Assembly: GCF_010730195.1 (NCBI RefSeq)
Contig: NZ_AP022613.1
Span: forward strand, 806,001 to 870,000
Length of the DNA: 64,000 nucleotides
From: Mycobacterium conspicuum
GTDB taxonomy: Bacteria > Actinomycetota > Actinomycetes > Mycobacteriales > Mycobacteriaceae
Direction: 5' to 3'
The translations under genes and the position numbers were made by a program. This document shows positions 25,807 to 34,694 of the stretch, piece after piece. The number at the start of each line of letters is the position of its first letter. Position 1 is the stretch's first letter. The notes under the pieces are model-generated. The model saw only the letters and a list, made by a program, of their open reading frames with translations, was not told where the DNA came from and made no database searches.

Positions 25807-26199
25807 GTGACTGCTGAGGCGGATGTTGTCGCAAAGTCGCCCCGACGCGCCCCGCGCGGCAAAGTCGGGCAGAGTACAACCGTGCGATCGGTCAAGGGCT
25901 TGCTCAAGCAGGTGGAGAAGGCGACCCAGGTGCGGCGCCCGGGACTCGACGGGGTGCTGGCCGAGCTGACGCAGCACCGCGACGCGGCGTCCGATCCGGA
26001 TCTGCGAGCGGCGCTCGACCGGCTGTGCGAGGTGGTCGCGCGGTTCCTGCGCAATCCGGGCCCGGGGCACAACGGCGACCTGCTGGTGGCGAGCGACGCG
26101 GTCAAACGGCGACTCGCGGCGACCGAGCACGCCGAGCCCGGTCGCCGCTTTACAGCGAGGTGGCTGCCAGGTCGACGGAAGCGACCGCCGGGAAGCTGA
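25807..26199 (+). CDS. Small basic hypothetical protein
   Basis: 130 residues from GTG 25807, with GGAG 7 nt upstream. The protein is Arg/Lys-rich with a helical middle (VKGLLKQVEKATQVRRPGL, then LAELTQHRDAASDPDLRAAL) and no signal or membrane segment. I do not recognise the family. It starts 50 bp from divergent dacB1, and its last 50 bp overlap the 3' end of the convergent SMP-30-like gene. Such an overlap is unusual, so the ORF could be spurious; the good ribosome site argues for it. Confidence 0.5.
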   Translation: MTAEADVVAKSPRRAPRGKVGQSTTVRSVKGLLKQVEKATQVRRPGLDGVLAELTQHRDAASDPDLRAALDRLCEVVARFLRNPGPGHNGDLLVASDAVKRRLAATEHAEPGRRFTARWLPGRRKRPPGS

Positions 26200-27151
26200 T
26201 CGTGCCCAGCCACAGCCTGCCGGCCGCCTCGACGAGACCGGTGGCCGAGCCGAAGTCGGGATGCGTGGTGCGCAGGCCCGCGACGGCCGCGCCGCTGTCG
26301 GGATCGAACGCGACCGCCCAGATTTCCGGCTTGATCTTCGGTTGCAGCCGTTCGGGCAGGCGCCACACCACCTTGCGGATGATCGGGGCGCGCGGGAACA
26401 GGGATTCCAGCGCCGGGTTCGCCTCGGCGACCAGCGCGGCCCAGATGCGGCCGTCGGCGCCGGTGGACAGGTTGTCGGGCATTCCGGGCAGGTGCACCGC
26501 CAACGGCGTCACCGATCCGGCCCGCGGCCCGGTCAACCAGAACTTCGACAGCCGGCGTGCCTGCGTCTCGGCGAACACCAGCGCCGACCCGTCGGCGGTC
26601 GGCGTCACCCCGTTGGCGAAGTACAGCCCGTCGGCCAGCGTGGTGACGGTGCCGTCCGTGCCGAGCCGGTACAGGCCGCCGGTTGCGCGGGCCTCGACGA
26701 TCGGGGCGGTGTAGTGCTCGAAATGAAAGTCGCTCGTTGATTCGGTGAAATAGATTGTGCCGTCGGCTGTTTCGGTGACGTTCGAGCAGAACTTGAGCCG
26801 TCTTCCGCCGACCGATTCGACGAGGACGTCCAGGGCGCCGCTGGCCGGGTCCAGCGCCAGCAGGCCGCGATGGCTGTCGCAGACCAGCACCCGGCCGTCG
26901 CGGGCGACGTGCAGACCCAGCGGGCGCCCGCCGGTGTCGGCCACCACGGTGGGCTCGCCGCCGTCGGCCGGCAGCCGCACGATGCGCCCGTCCTCCAGGC
27001 CCGTCCACAGCCGGCCGGCCGCGTCGACGACGACGTCCTCGGGCCCGTTGCCGGGGACCGGGACCACGGTGATCGCCGGGGCCGGCAGGTGCGGCAGCGG
27101 GTCGACCGGCGGCGGCTGCCACCGGACCGGGTTGATGCGTGGCTTCGGCAT
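26150..27151 (-). CDS. SMP-30/gluconolactonase-like beta-propeller protein
   Basis: 333 residues from ATG 27151, 2 bp after the aminotransferase stop. Repeated strands such as PEDVVVDAAGRLWTGLEDGRI, PLGLHVARDGRVLVCDSHRG and PDNLSTGADGRIWAAL mark a six-bladed propeller of the SMP-30/strictosidine-synthase-like group. The catalytic divalent-metal residues Glu (PEDVV), Asn (FANGV) and Asp (PDNL) are in place. Members are lactonases or sugar-acid hydrolases. There is no signal peptide. Tight coupling to a class-III aminotransferase suggests a shared catabolic pathway; the substrate is unknown. Confidence 0.87.
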   Translation of the reverse strand: MPKPRINPVRWQPPPVDPLPHLPAPAITVVPVPGNGPEDVVVDAAGRLWTGLEDGRIVRLPADGGEPTVVADTGGRPLGLHVARDGRVLVCDSHRGLLALDPASGALDVLVESVGGRRLKFCSNVTETADGTIYFTESTSDFHFEHYTAPIVEARATGGLYRLGTDGTVTTLADGLYFANGVTPTADGSALVFAETQARRLSKFWLTGPRAGSVTPLAVHLPGMPDNLSTGADGRIWAALVAEANPALESLFPRAPIIRKVVWRLPERLQPKIKPEIWAVAFDPDSGAAVAGLRTTHPDFGSATGLVEAAGRLWLGTISFPAVASVDLAATSL

Positions 27152-27153
27152 GG

Positions 27154-28479
27154 CTAGACCCTCTCTCGGCTCAGCACCGCGCGCACCATCGATTCGATGG
27201 CGTCGAACTCGGCCTGACCGCTGATCAGCGGCGGGGCCAGCTGGATGACGGAATCGCCGCGATCGTCGGTGCGGCAATACAACCCGGCCTCCAACAGGCC
27301 CGACGACACCCGGCCCAGCAGCGCGCGGCGTTCCTCGTCGGTGAAGGTCTGTTTGGTCGCCTGGTCCTTGACCAGTTCGATGCCGAAGAAATACCCCTCG
27401 CCGCGGACGTCGCCGACGATGGGCAGGTCGTACAGCTTCTCCAGGGTGGCGCGCAGCGCCGGCGACTGTTGGCGCACGCGGTCGTTGAGGCCCTCACGCT
27501 CGAAGATGTCCAGGTTCGCCAGCGCGACGGCCGTCGACACCGGGTGACCGCCGAAGGTGTAGCCGTGCGGGAACATGGTGTCGCTGTCGTGGAACGCGTC
27601 GAACAGCCGGTCGCTGGCGATCATCGCGCCCAGCGGCGAGTACCCCGACGTCAGGCCCTTGGCGCAGGTGATCATGTCGGGCACGTAGCCGAAGTCGTCG
27701 CAGGCGAACATCGACCCGATGCGGCCGAACGCGCAGATCACCTCGTCAGACACCAGCAGCACGTCGTATTCGTCGCAGATCTCGCGGACTCGTTCGAAGT
27801 AGCCCGGCGGCGGCGGGATGGACCCGCCGGCGTTCTGCACCGGTTCCAAGAACACCGCGGCGACGGTGTCGGGGCCCTCGAATTCGATCGCCTCGGCGAT
27901 GCGGTCGGCGGCCCACCGGCCGAAGGCCTTCGGGTCGTTGTGGAACGGTTCGGGCGCGCGGTAGAAGTTCGTGTTCGGCACCCGGAAGCCGCCGGGCGTC
28001 ACCGGCTCGAACGGCGCCTTGTACTTCGGCAGGCCGGTGATCGCCAGCGCGCCCTGAGTGGTGCCGTGGTAGGCGACCGCGCGCGAAATCACCTTGTGCT
28101 TACCGGGTTTGCCGATCAGCTTGAAGTACTGCTTGGACACCTTCCACGCGGTTTCGACGGCCTCGGTGCCGCCGGTGGTGAAGAACACCCGATTCAGGTC
28201 GCCGGGTGCGTAGCGGGCCAGGCGCTCGGAGAGTTCGACCGCCGTCGGGGTGGCGTACCCCCAGAGCGGGAAGAACGCCAGCGTTTCGGCCTGCCGGGCG
28301 GCCGCGGCGGCGAGCTCGGCGCGGCCGTGACCGACCTGCACCGTGAACAACCCCGACAACCCGTCCAGGTAGCTCTTGCCGCGGTCGTCGTAAATGGTGA
28401 CGCCCTCGCCGCGAACGATGACGGGCGGGCTGAACCCCGGGCCTTGGCGGGCGAAATGCAGCCACAGATTTCTAGTCAT
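27154..28479 (-). CDS. Class-III PLP aminotransferase (Rv3329-like)
   Basis: 441 residues from ATG 28479. The fold type I signature is present: VFFTTGGTEAVETAWK phosphate-binding loop, LLVSDEVICAFGRIG with the ring-stacking Asp, and CAKGLTSGYSPLGAMI with Schiff-base Lys274. It resembles omega-amino acid:pyruvate or polyamine aminotransferases; M. tuberculosis Rv3329 is the positional orthologue next to sigJ. It transfers an omega-amino group in the cytosol; the real donor is not determined. It is first in an operon with the SMP-30-like gene and divergent from sigJ (88 bp). Confidence 0.93.
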   Translation of the reverse strand: MTRNLWLHFARQGPGFSPPVIVRGEGVTIYDDRGKSYLDGLSGLFTVQVGHGRAELAAAAARQAETLAFFPLWGYATPTAVELSERLARYAPGDLNRVFFTTGGTEAVETAWKVSKQYFKLIGKPGKHKVISRAVAYHGTTQGALAITGLPKYKAPFEPVTPGGFRVPNTNFYRAPEPFHNDPKAFGRWAADRIAEAIEFEGPDTVAAVFLEPVQNAGGSIPPPPGYFERVREICDEYDVLLVSDEVICAFGRIGSMFACDDFGYVPDMITCAKGLTSGYSPLGAMIASDRLFDAFHDSDTMFPHGYTFGGHPVSTAVALANLDIFEREGLNDRVRQQSPALRATLEKLYDLPIVGDVRGEGYFFGIELVKDQATKQTFTDEERRALLGRVSSGLLEAGLYCRTDDRGDSVIQLAPPLISGQAEFDAIESMVRAVLSRERV

Positions 28480-28567
28480 GGTGTCCGCGAGCGTAACGCC
28501 CCTGCGAAAGATCGAGCCGAAAATCGCAGTGGGGTTACGTTCGCGGGAGTACCGCTAGGCTGGCCGC

Positions 28568-29470
28568 ATGACCTCCACCCAGGTCAGCGAATTCGAGGCC
28601 CTGCGGCCGCATCTGATGGCGGTCGCCTACCGGGTGACCGGGACCGTGGCCGACGCCGAGGACATCGTCCAGGAGGCGTGGCTGCGCTGGGACGCGCAGG
28701 AGCGCGCCGCCATCGTCGACCTGCGGGCCTGGCTGACCACCGTCGTCAGCCGCCTCGGCCTGGACCGGTTGCGCTCGGCGGCGCACCGGCGGGAGGCTTA
28801 CACCGGCAATTGGCTGCCCGAACCGGTCGTCACGTCGTTCGGGGAGGATGATCCGCTTTCCGCCGTGGTGGCCGCCGAGGATGCCCGATTCGCGGCGATG
28901 GTGGTGTTGGAGCGGCTCAGCCCGGACCAACGGGTCGCGTTTGTGTTGCACGACGGGTTCGCGATGCCCTTCGCCGAAGTGGCGGACGTGCTGGGCACCA
29001 GCGAGGCGGCCGCCCGTCAGCTTGCATCGCGGGCCCGCAAGGCCGTCTCCGCCGAGCCGGCACCGAAACCGGATCCCCGCCACAACGAGGTGGTCGGCAG
29101 GCTGATGGCCGCCATGGCCGAAGGCGACCTGGAGGCCGTGGTGGCGTTGCTGCATCCCGACGTGACGCTGACCGGTGACGCAAATGGCAAGGCGTCCACG
29201 GCAATTAACGTTATCCACGGGGCCGACAAGGTGGCCCGGTTCATGTTCGGCCTGGCCCGCCGCTACGGCCCGGCGTTCTTCACCCGGAATCAGCTGGCAT
29301 TCATCAACGGCGAACTCGGTGCTTACTCAACAGGTTTCGCCGGTACCGACGGGCATCGCGATATGTCGCCGCGGATCACCGCCATGACGGTGCGCGACGG
29401 AAAGGTCTGCGCCATCTGGGATATCGCCAACCCGGACAAGTTCACCGGGTCCCCGCTGCGGCAGTCTTGA
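28568..29470 (+). CDS. sigJ: ECF-type sigma factor with SnoaL-like C-terminus
   Basis: 300 residues from ATG 28568. Region 2 (HLMAVAYRVTGTVADAEDIV) and region 4 (LSPDQRVAFVLHDGFAMPFAEVA) are typical of ECF sigma factors. Residues about 175-295 form a SnoaL/NTF2-like domain (GRLMAAMAEGDLEAVVALLHP) that replaces a separate anti-sigma factor in the ECF41-like group. M. tuberculosis SigJ (Rv3328c) is linked to peroxide survival. No anti-sigma gene is next to it. The last 29 bp overlap the convergent lipase gene. Confidence 0.94.
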   Translation: MTSTQVSEFEALRPHLMAVAYRVTGTVADAEDIVQEAWLRWDAQERAAIVDLRAWLTTVVSRLGLDRLRSAAHRREAYTGNWLPEPVVTSFGEDDPLSAVVAAEDARFAAMVVLERLSPDQRVAFVLHDGFAMPFAEVADVLGTSEAAARQLASRARKAVSAEPAPKPDPRHNEVVGRLMAAMAEGDLEAVVALLHPDVTLTGDANGKASTAINVIHGADKVARFMFGLARRYGPAFFTRNQLAFINGELGAYSTGFAGTDGHRDMSPRITAMTVRDGKVCAIWDIANPDKFTGSPLRQS

Positions 29471-30503
29471 GGCCCGCTCGCAGGGCCGCGGCGGCCTCGG
29501 CGGCGGCTTCGGCGAACCGGCCGCCGAGGCCGACGAGGTTGAGGTAGCCATGGGGCAGGTCGGGCTGGTGGCCCAACACAACCGGGACTCCGGCGGATCG
29601 CAGGGTGTCCGCATATGCCTGGCCGTCGTCGCGGAGGGGGTCGAAACCGGCGGTGGCGATGTACGCCGGCGCCAGGTCGCCCACCTTGCCGTGCAACGGC
29701 GACAGCCGGGGATCGCGCAGGTCCGTCCCCGGCGGCAGGTAATTGGCCAGCACCTGATCGAGGTCCTGTTCGGTGATAGTGGAGCCCTGGCCGAACAGCT
29801 CACGCGAGGGCCGGCGAGTACCGATGTCGGTCGGTGGATACATCAGCAACTGAAACGCCGGAACCGCACCGCAGCGTTGCGCCGCCTGTTGCGCGGTCAC
29901 CGCCGCGAGATTGCCACCCGCGCTGTCGCCGCCGACCGCGATGCGATCGGGGTCCGCGCCCAGGTCCGCGGCGTGGCGATGCGCGTGTCCGAACGCGGTG
30001 ATGGCGTCCTCGACGGCGGCGGGGAACCGGTGTTCGGGGGCGCGTCGGTACTCAACCGACAGCACCCGCACCCCTGCGTGGTAGGCCAGGAAGCGGGCGA
30101 CCGGGTCGTGGCTTGCGCGCGATCCCATCGTGAATCCGCCCCCGTGGTAATACACCAGCAGCCCCGACGGCTCCGGCAGATCGGCGGTGGTGTACAGGGT
30201 GGCGGGGATGTCACCGTGGTCGGCGGTGATCAGCACTTCTCGCGCCGCAATGGGAGCGGGCGATTCGTACCCGATGATCAGCGCGAGTCTCTCATACTGT
30301 GCCCGCGCGTTTTCGATAGTCGCGCCCGAATCCGTAGCGCCCGAAAGGTTTTTGACGCGGATTGCCAATTGTGCGTCCCGCGCGAGTTCCTGCCCGTCGA
30401 TCCGCATCGGCGGCCCCGCCAACAGCCGGCGTACCGGTGCGGGCAACGCAAAGAGGGAGCGGACCACCGCGGCTTTGGTTCGCACGCCTAGCGGTGCTGT
30501 CAT
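29442..30503 (-). CDS. HSL-family alpha/beta hydrolase (Lip-type esterase/lipase)
   Basis: 353 residues from ATG 30503, with GGAG 7 nt upstream. The oxyanion motif HGGGFTMGSR, nucleophile elbow GDSAGGN, Asp in TAGFDPLRDDG and His in DLPHGYLN give a complete hormone-sensitive lipase triad. There is no signal peptide. It is the last gene of a likely unit with the AraC regulator and the AhpD-like protein, both upstream on the same strand (93-bp gap to AraC). The regulator may control it; the ester substrate is unknown. Confidence 0.93.
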   Translation of the reverse strand: MTAPLGVRTKAAVVRSLFALPAPVRRLLAGPPMRIDGQELARDAQLAIRVKNLSGATDSGATIENARAQYERLALIIGYESPAPIAAREVLITADHGDIPATLYTTADLPEPSGLLVYYHGGGFTMGSRASHDPVARFLAYHAGVRVLSVEYRRAPEHRFPAAVEDAITAFGHAHRHAADLGADPDRIAVGGDSAGGNLAAVTAQQAAQRCGAVPAFQLLMYPPTDIGTRRPSRELFGQGSTITEQDLDQVLANYLPPGTDLRDPRLSPLHGKVGDLAPAYIATAGFDPLRDDGQAYADTLRSAGVPVVLGHQPDLPHGYLNLVGLGGRFAEAAAEAAAALRAGLKTAAAGTR

Positions 30504-30596
30504 GAGAATTCTCCGTTCGCTTCGTCGGTTTGTCTTGTGCAGACGCTGATCTCCTCAGCGTGGACCAACCGCGACCGGCCTACTTGAACGAAACCG

Positions 30597-31361
30597 TCAG
30601 ATCCGTAAGTCTCGAACCGATCGCGCGAAGTCGATCGGAGCCGCCCCCGCCATCTCCCAGCACACCCGGTTGGCGTGCGAGCCGTCGGCGAACCCGGCCA
30701 GGTGAGCGGCATCGGTCACCGAACGGCCGTCGGCCAAATGGTTGACGGCGGTCACCAGGCGCGCCCACCGGATGGTGGCCGAGAACGAAACACCGGTCTG
30801 CCGTTTGCACAGTCGCCCAAGATAATCCGGCGACAGCGCAACGATCCTCGCGACCGAGGCCACGTCGACCGGGTGCGGCACCTGGCTCGACACGACGTCA
30901 ATCGCGTGGCGCAGTTGGGGGTGAACCGATGCCGGCCTATCGGGTCGGCTGTCATGGGAACCGCAGAGCTGGTCGACAAGAAACTCGGCCGCGGCTTGTG
31001 GGCCGTCGGTGGCCAGGGTTGCGGCCGTCGCATCGGCCAGTTCCTTTGCGTCATCGGCGATCCAGATGCCGGTATCCCGACAGTGGTTGCGGCACAGTGT
31101 GTTCAGGGCGACCCCCTGCGGCGCATGAGGGCCGATATAGAGCGTCAGGGCGGTTGATGTCGGATCGGATCGAACGGCATGGCGTACACCGCTACCGATA
31201 ACGACGAGTCGGCATTCGTCGTGCACGCCGTCGGCGCGGGTGAGGGTGAGCGGCGCCTGTCCGGCCAGCGTGATCTGAACCGCGGGGTGGTGGTGAAGCG
31301 CTAGGTCGGCGAACGCGCCGGCGACCAACAGCCGACCCGGTCCAAGGTCCCATACCCGCAT
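30597..31361 (-). CDS. AraC-family transcriptional regulator
   Basis: 254 residues from ATG 31361. The N-terminal half is a cupin-like ligand domain (LALHHHPAVQITLAGQAPLTL). The C-terminal 100 residues hold two helix-turn-helix units: VASVARIVALSPDYLGRLCK and the AraC signature VTDAAHLAGFADGSHANRVC. AraC regulators of this layout act as ligand-responsive activators or repressors. It lies 15 bp after the AhpD-like gene and ahead of the lipase, which are its most likely targets. Confidence 0.92.
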   Translation of the reverse strand: MRVWDLGPGRLLVAGAFADLALHHHPAVQITLAGQAPLTLTRADGVHDECRLVVIGSGVRHAVRSDPTSTALTLYIGPHAPQGVALNTLCRNHCRDTGIWIADDAKELADATAATLATDGPQAAAEFLVDQLCGSHDSRPDRPASVHPQLRHAIDVVSSQVPHPVDVASVARIVALSPDYLGRLCKRQTGVSFSATIRWARLVTAVNHLADGRSVTDAAHLAGFADGSHANRVCWEMAGAAPIDFARSVRDLRI

Positions 31362-31376
31362 GTCGGCACCGTCGCG

Positions 31377-31976
31377 CTAGCGGGGAGCCGGCGACGCATC
31401 GCTGGCCCACGGAACCCGGCACGCGTCACCGGAATTGAAGCCCTGCTCGGTGATGCCCAGCGCCGAGTTCATCCGCGCCCGCATGTTCTCCAACCCGATC
31501 TGGTAGGTCAGCTCGATCACCCCGGCATCGCCGAACCGGGCCCGCAGGTCGGCGACCTGCTCGTCGGTGACGGTGTGCGGGTCGGTGGTCATCGCGTCGG
31601 CGTAGGCGATGGCGGCGCGTTCGTCGTCGGTGAACGCCGGTGAGGTGGCGTAGTTGTCGATCTCTGTGAGCCGCTCCACGTCGAGGCCGTCGAGGCGCTG
31701 CAGCATGGATCCGAAGTCGACACACCACGAACAGCCGATCTGGCGCGCGGTCCACAGCACCGCCAGCTCACGCACGCTGGCCGGCAGTGCGCGCGAGGCG
31801 CGCTCAACCATGGTCTCGTGCACCGCGCTGGCGATCAGCAGAGCGCGGTGATGGGCGACGACCGCGAACGGTTCGGGCACTTGGCCATAGCGCCGCTTGG
31901 CGACCCGGTACATGGCGCGCGTCATCAGCCCGGCGCGTTTCGGGGGTAGGGGTTCGATACGGGTTTTGGTGGTCAT
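31377..31976 (-). CDS. Carboxymuconolactone decarboxylase/AhpD-family protein
   Basis: 199 residues from ATG 31976. The core ELAVLWTARQIGCSWCVDFG contains the AhpD-like redox pair C-S-W-C followed by the helix with the partner acid and His positions. Members act as peroxidase-linked disulfide reductants or as decarboxylases; the CxxC favours a redox or hydroperoxide role, but this is inference. First gene of a presumed three-gene unit with an AraC regulator and a lipase, and divergent from the double-kinase gene (137 bp between starts). Confidence 0.9.
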   Translation of the reverse strand: MTTKTRIEPLPPKRAGLMTRAMYRVAKRRYGQVPEPFAVVAHHRALLIASAVHETMVERASRALPASVRELAVLWTARQIGCSWCVDFGSMLQRLDGLDVERLTEIDNYATSPAFTDDERAAIAYADAMTTDPHTVTDEQVADLRARFGDAGVIELTYQIGLENMRARMNSALGITEQGFNSGDACRVPWASDASPAPR

Positions 31977-32113
31977 GCCCCATAGACGACGCAGCTCGGC
32001 GCAGTGTGACGGCGTCGTCGTGCGGATAATTTCGCCGACGCAAACCGGCCGGCCCGCGCCGGTCGGATTGATAGCATCCGGGCACCACTTCGTTTGCTCG
32101 AAGGAGGCTTGCG

Positions 32114-34675
32114 GTGGACGGAGTGGGAGGCTCGGTCGGGGTGGAGGGCTCAGAGGGCGAGACCTTCGGGCGCTATCGGTTGCTCAAGGTGCTGCGGTCG
32201 GGCAGCACCGGCACGGTGTACCAGGCCCACGACACGATGATGAGCCGCGACGTGGCCGTCAAGGTCCTGCTGCCCGAGTTGGTTGCCGAGCCCGGCTACC
32301 AGGAGCGGTTCCGGCGGGAAGTGTCCATTGCGGCCCGGCTCAACGATCCGAACATCATCCCGATCTACGACGCCGGCGACATCGACGGGCGGCTCTATCT
32401 GGTGATGCCCGCCGTCGTCGACGGCATCACCGTGAAGGATCTGCTGGACCGCGACGGGCCCATGCACCCGTCGGTGGCGGCGCGGGTCATCGTGCAGGCC
32501 GCCTCCGGACTGGAAGCCGCCCACGTGGCCGGGCTGGTGCACGGCGATGTGAAGGCGTCGAACCTGTTGGTGGGCGGCGCATTCGTGTACGTGATCGATT
32601 TCGGCGTGGCACCGACTGGCACCGACGACGCCGATGCCCGCACCGACATCTACGCCCTGACCGCCGTGCTCTACGAGTGCCTGACGGGCCGGCCCGCGGT
32701 CACCGGCGACGACGGGCCGCCCAAACCCACCGATATCGACCCGTCCATTCCGGTGGGTTTCGACGAGGTGATCGCCCGCGGCATGGCCGAAAACCCCGAC
32801 GACCGCTATCAAACGGCCCGCGAGTTGTCCGCGGCCGCGCACAACGCCCTGACCGCCCTCCCCGTCCCCGCGCGCGGGGAGGCGCCGGCAACCGAGGTGG
32901 AGTTCGGTCGCTATCGGCTGTTCGAGAAGCTCGGCCAGGGCAGCATGGGCGCGGTGTATCGGGCCCACGACACCGCGCTGGACCGGGACGTGGCCGTCAA
33001 GCTGCTGCAGCCGGAACTGGCCGCCGAGCCGGGCTTTCAGGAGCGCTTTCGCCGCGAGGCCTACGGCGCGGGCCGGCTGGCCAACCCGAACATCATCCCG
33101 ATCTACGAGACGGGTGAGATCGACGGGCGCCTGTATTTCGTGATGCCGATCGTCGACGGCGTCGATCTGAACAAGGTGCTCAAGCGCGACGGGGCGATGA
33201 GCCCGCAGAGGGCCGTGCGGGTGGTCGAACAGGTGGCCGGGGCGCTGGATGCGGCCCACAAGTCCGGCCTGGTGCACCGCGACGTGAAGCCGTCGAACTT
33301 GCTGATGGTCGGCGAAGACTTTGTGTATCTGATCGATTTCGGGCTGGTGCATGAGGCCGATGCCGGTCGCCTCACGATGACGAACGTCGCCCCGGGAAGC
33401 CCGGCGTACATGGCCCCGGAGCGCTTCGGCTCCGGCAAGAACGTCGACGCCCGTGCCGATGTGTACTCGCTGGCCTGTGTGCTCTACGAGTGCCTGACCG
33501 GACGGTTGCCGTTCAGCGGTGGCGGTGTGGAGGGGTTGGCCGCCGCCCATCGCGGGTCCGAGCCGCCGAAGCCCAGCAGCTTCAACCCCGCGATTCCCGT
33601 CGGGTTCGACGCGGTGATCGCGCGAGGCATGGCCAAGGAACCGCAGGACCGCTTCCAGTCGGCCCGTGAACTGGCCGTCGCTGCCCGCGCCGCCCTCACC
33701 GATTGTTCCGACGGCTCCGTTCAGGCCGCGCCAACCGTAATCCGCGACGCCGCGACGTGGGAGGCGGACACCGCACCCGCGATGTCGTCGGCGCGTACTC
33801 GTCGCCGCGGAATTCTGACCGCCGCCGCGGTGCTAGCGGTTGCGGTAATCGCCGTAACCGCGTTCTTGCGAATCACCCATCGGTTCCCGTTTCATTCGGC
33901 CCCGCCGCCGGATCAGGTCGTGCTGGCGTTTGCCGGTCTGGACAACCCCCAAGAGGTCGCGGTGGATGCGAAGGGAGACGTCTACGTCACCGACACCGGC
34001 AATAACCGGGTGTTGGAACTGGCCGCGGGCTCGACCAACCAGGTCGTGATACCGCTGGCCGGCCTGGAGCAGCCCGCCGATATTGCGGTCGACGATGCCG
34101 GTGACTTAGAGGTCACCGAGCCCGCTCGTCACCGGGTGATACAGCTGACGGCCGGGACGACCAACCCGATCGTGCTGCCGTTCACCGACCTCGGCGAACC
34201 CACGGGTGTGGCGCTCGATTGGCACCAGCCCAGCAGCGAACGCGCCGTCGTCGTCACCGACTCCGCGCGCAACCGGGTGGTGCAGCTGCTCGGGAATTCC
34301 ACCACGCAGACGGAGCTGCCGTTCGTCGGCCTGGCGGGGCCCTCGGCGGTGACGGCGGCTCGCGACGGCGCCCTCTTCGTCATCGATCGGGACAACGAGC
34401 GGGTGCTGAAACTGCCTTGGGCGGGCAGAGTTCCGACCGTGTTGCCCTTTGTGGTCGGGCATCCGGAGGACGTCGCCGTCGACACCGGCGGAAACGTGTA
34501 CGTAACCGACAGCGGCGACAACCGCGTCATGGCGTTTATGAAGGCCTCCCACACATCGAAAGTACTGCCGTTCAACGGACTTAATCATCCCCAGGGCATC
34601 AGCGTTGACCCCGCAGGGAATGTCTACGTCGTCGACACGGGCAACAACCGCGTGCTGAAGCTGCCGCCGAGCTAG
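32114..34675 (+). CDS. Receptor-type Ser/Thr kinase with two kinase domains and an extracellular NHL propeller
   Basis: 853 residues from GTG 32114, with AAGGAGG at 32101. Domain 1 (about 18-255) is kinase-like but degenerate: the glycine loop begins RSGSTG, HRD is H143-G-D145, and after D162-F-G the activation segment with the APE motif is missing (about 24 residues shorter). Domain 2 (263-525) is a complete PknB/PknD-type kinase: GQGSMG, VAVK, H388-R-D390-VKPSN, D408-F-G, an activation loop with Thr residues (TMTNVAPGSPAYMAPE) and DVYSL. A membrane helix follows (about 565-585), then six NHL blades (about 600-853) such as NPQEVAVDAKGDVYVTD. M. tuberculosis PknD has one kinase, a helix and a propeller; the duplicated N-terminal domain is the novelty here. 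It probably senses an envelope signal. It converges on sdhB. Confidence 0.93.
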   Translation: MDGVGGSVGVEGSEGETFGRYRLLKVLRSGSTGTVYQAHDTMMSRDVAVKVLLPELVAEPGYQERFRREVSIAARLNDPNIIPIYDAGDIDGRLYLVMPAVVDGITVKDLLDRDGPMHPSVAARVIVQAASGLEAAHVAGLVHGDVKASNLLVGGAFVYVIDFGVAPTGTDDADARTDIYALTAVLYECLTGRPAVTGDDGPPKPTDIDPSIPVGFDEVIARGMAENPDDRYQTARELSAAAHNALTALPVPARGEAPATEVEFGRYRLFEKLGQGSMGAVYRAHDTALDRDVAVKLLQPELAAEPGFQERFRREAYGAGRLANPNIIPIYETGEIDGRLYFVMPIVDGVDLNKVLKRDGAMSPQRAVRVVEQVAGALDAAHKSGLVHRDVKPSNLLMVGEDFVYLIDFGLVHEADAGRLTMTNVAPGSPAYMAPERFGSGKNVDARADVYSLACVLYECLTGRLPFSGGGVEGLAAAHRGSEPPKPSSFNPAIPVGFDAVIARGMAKEPQDRFQSARELAVAARAALTDCSDGSVQAAPTVIRDAATWEADTAPAMSSARTRRRGILTAAAVLAVAVIAVTAFLRITHRFPFHSAPPPDQVVLAFAGLDNPQEVAVDAKGDVYVTDTGNNRVLELAAGSTNQVVIPLAGLEQPADIAVDDAGDLEVTEPARHRVIQLTAGTTNPIVLPFTDLGEPTGVALDWHQPSSERAVVVTDSARNRVVQLLGNSTTQTELPFVGLAGPSAVTAARDGALFVIDRDNERVLKLPWAGRVPTVLPFVVGHPEDVAVDTGGNVYVTDSGDNRVMAFMKASHTSKVLPFNGLNHPQGISVDPAGNVYVVDTGNNRVLKLPPS

Positions 34676-34694
34676 GCCGTCTGCTCGCGCAAGG

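Noticed and set aside
32150..33550. 466-residue antisense frame over the kinase domains
   Set aside because: Low-complexity His/Val/Gly composition and no recognisable motif, opposite two kinase domains with clear signatures.
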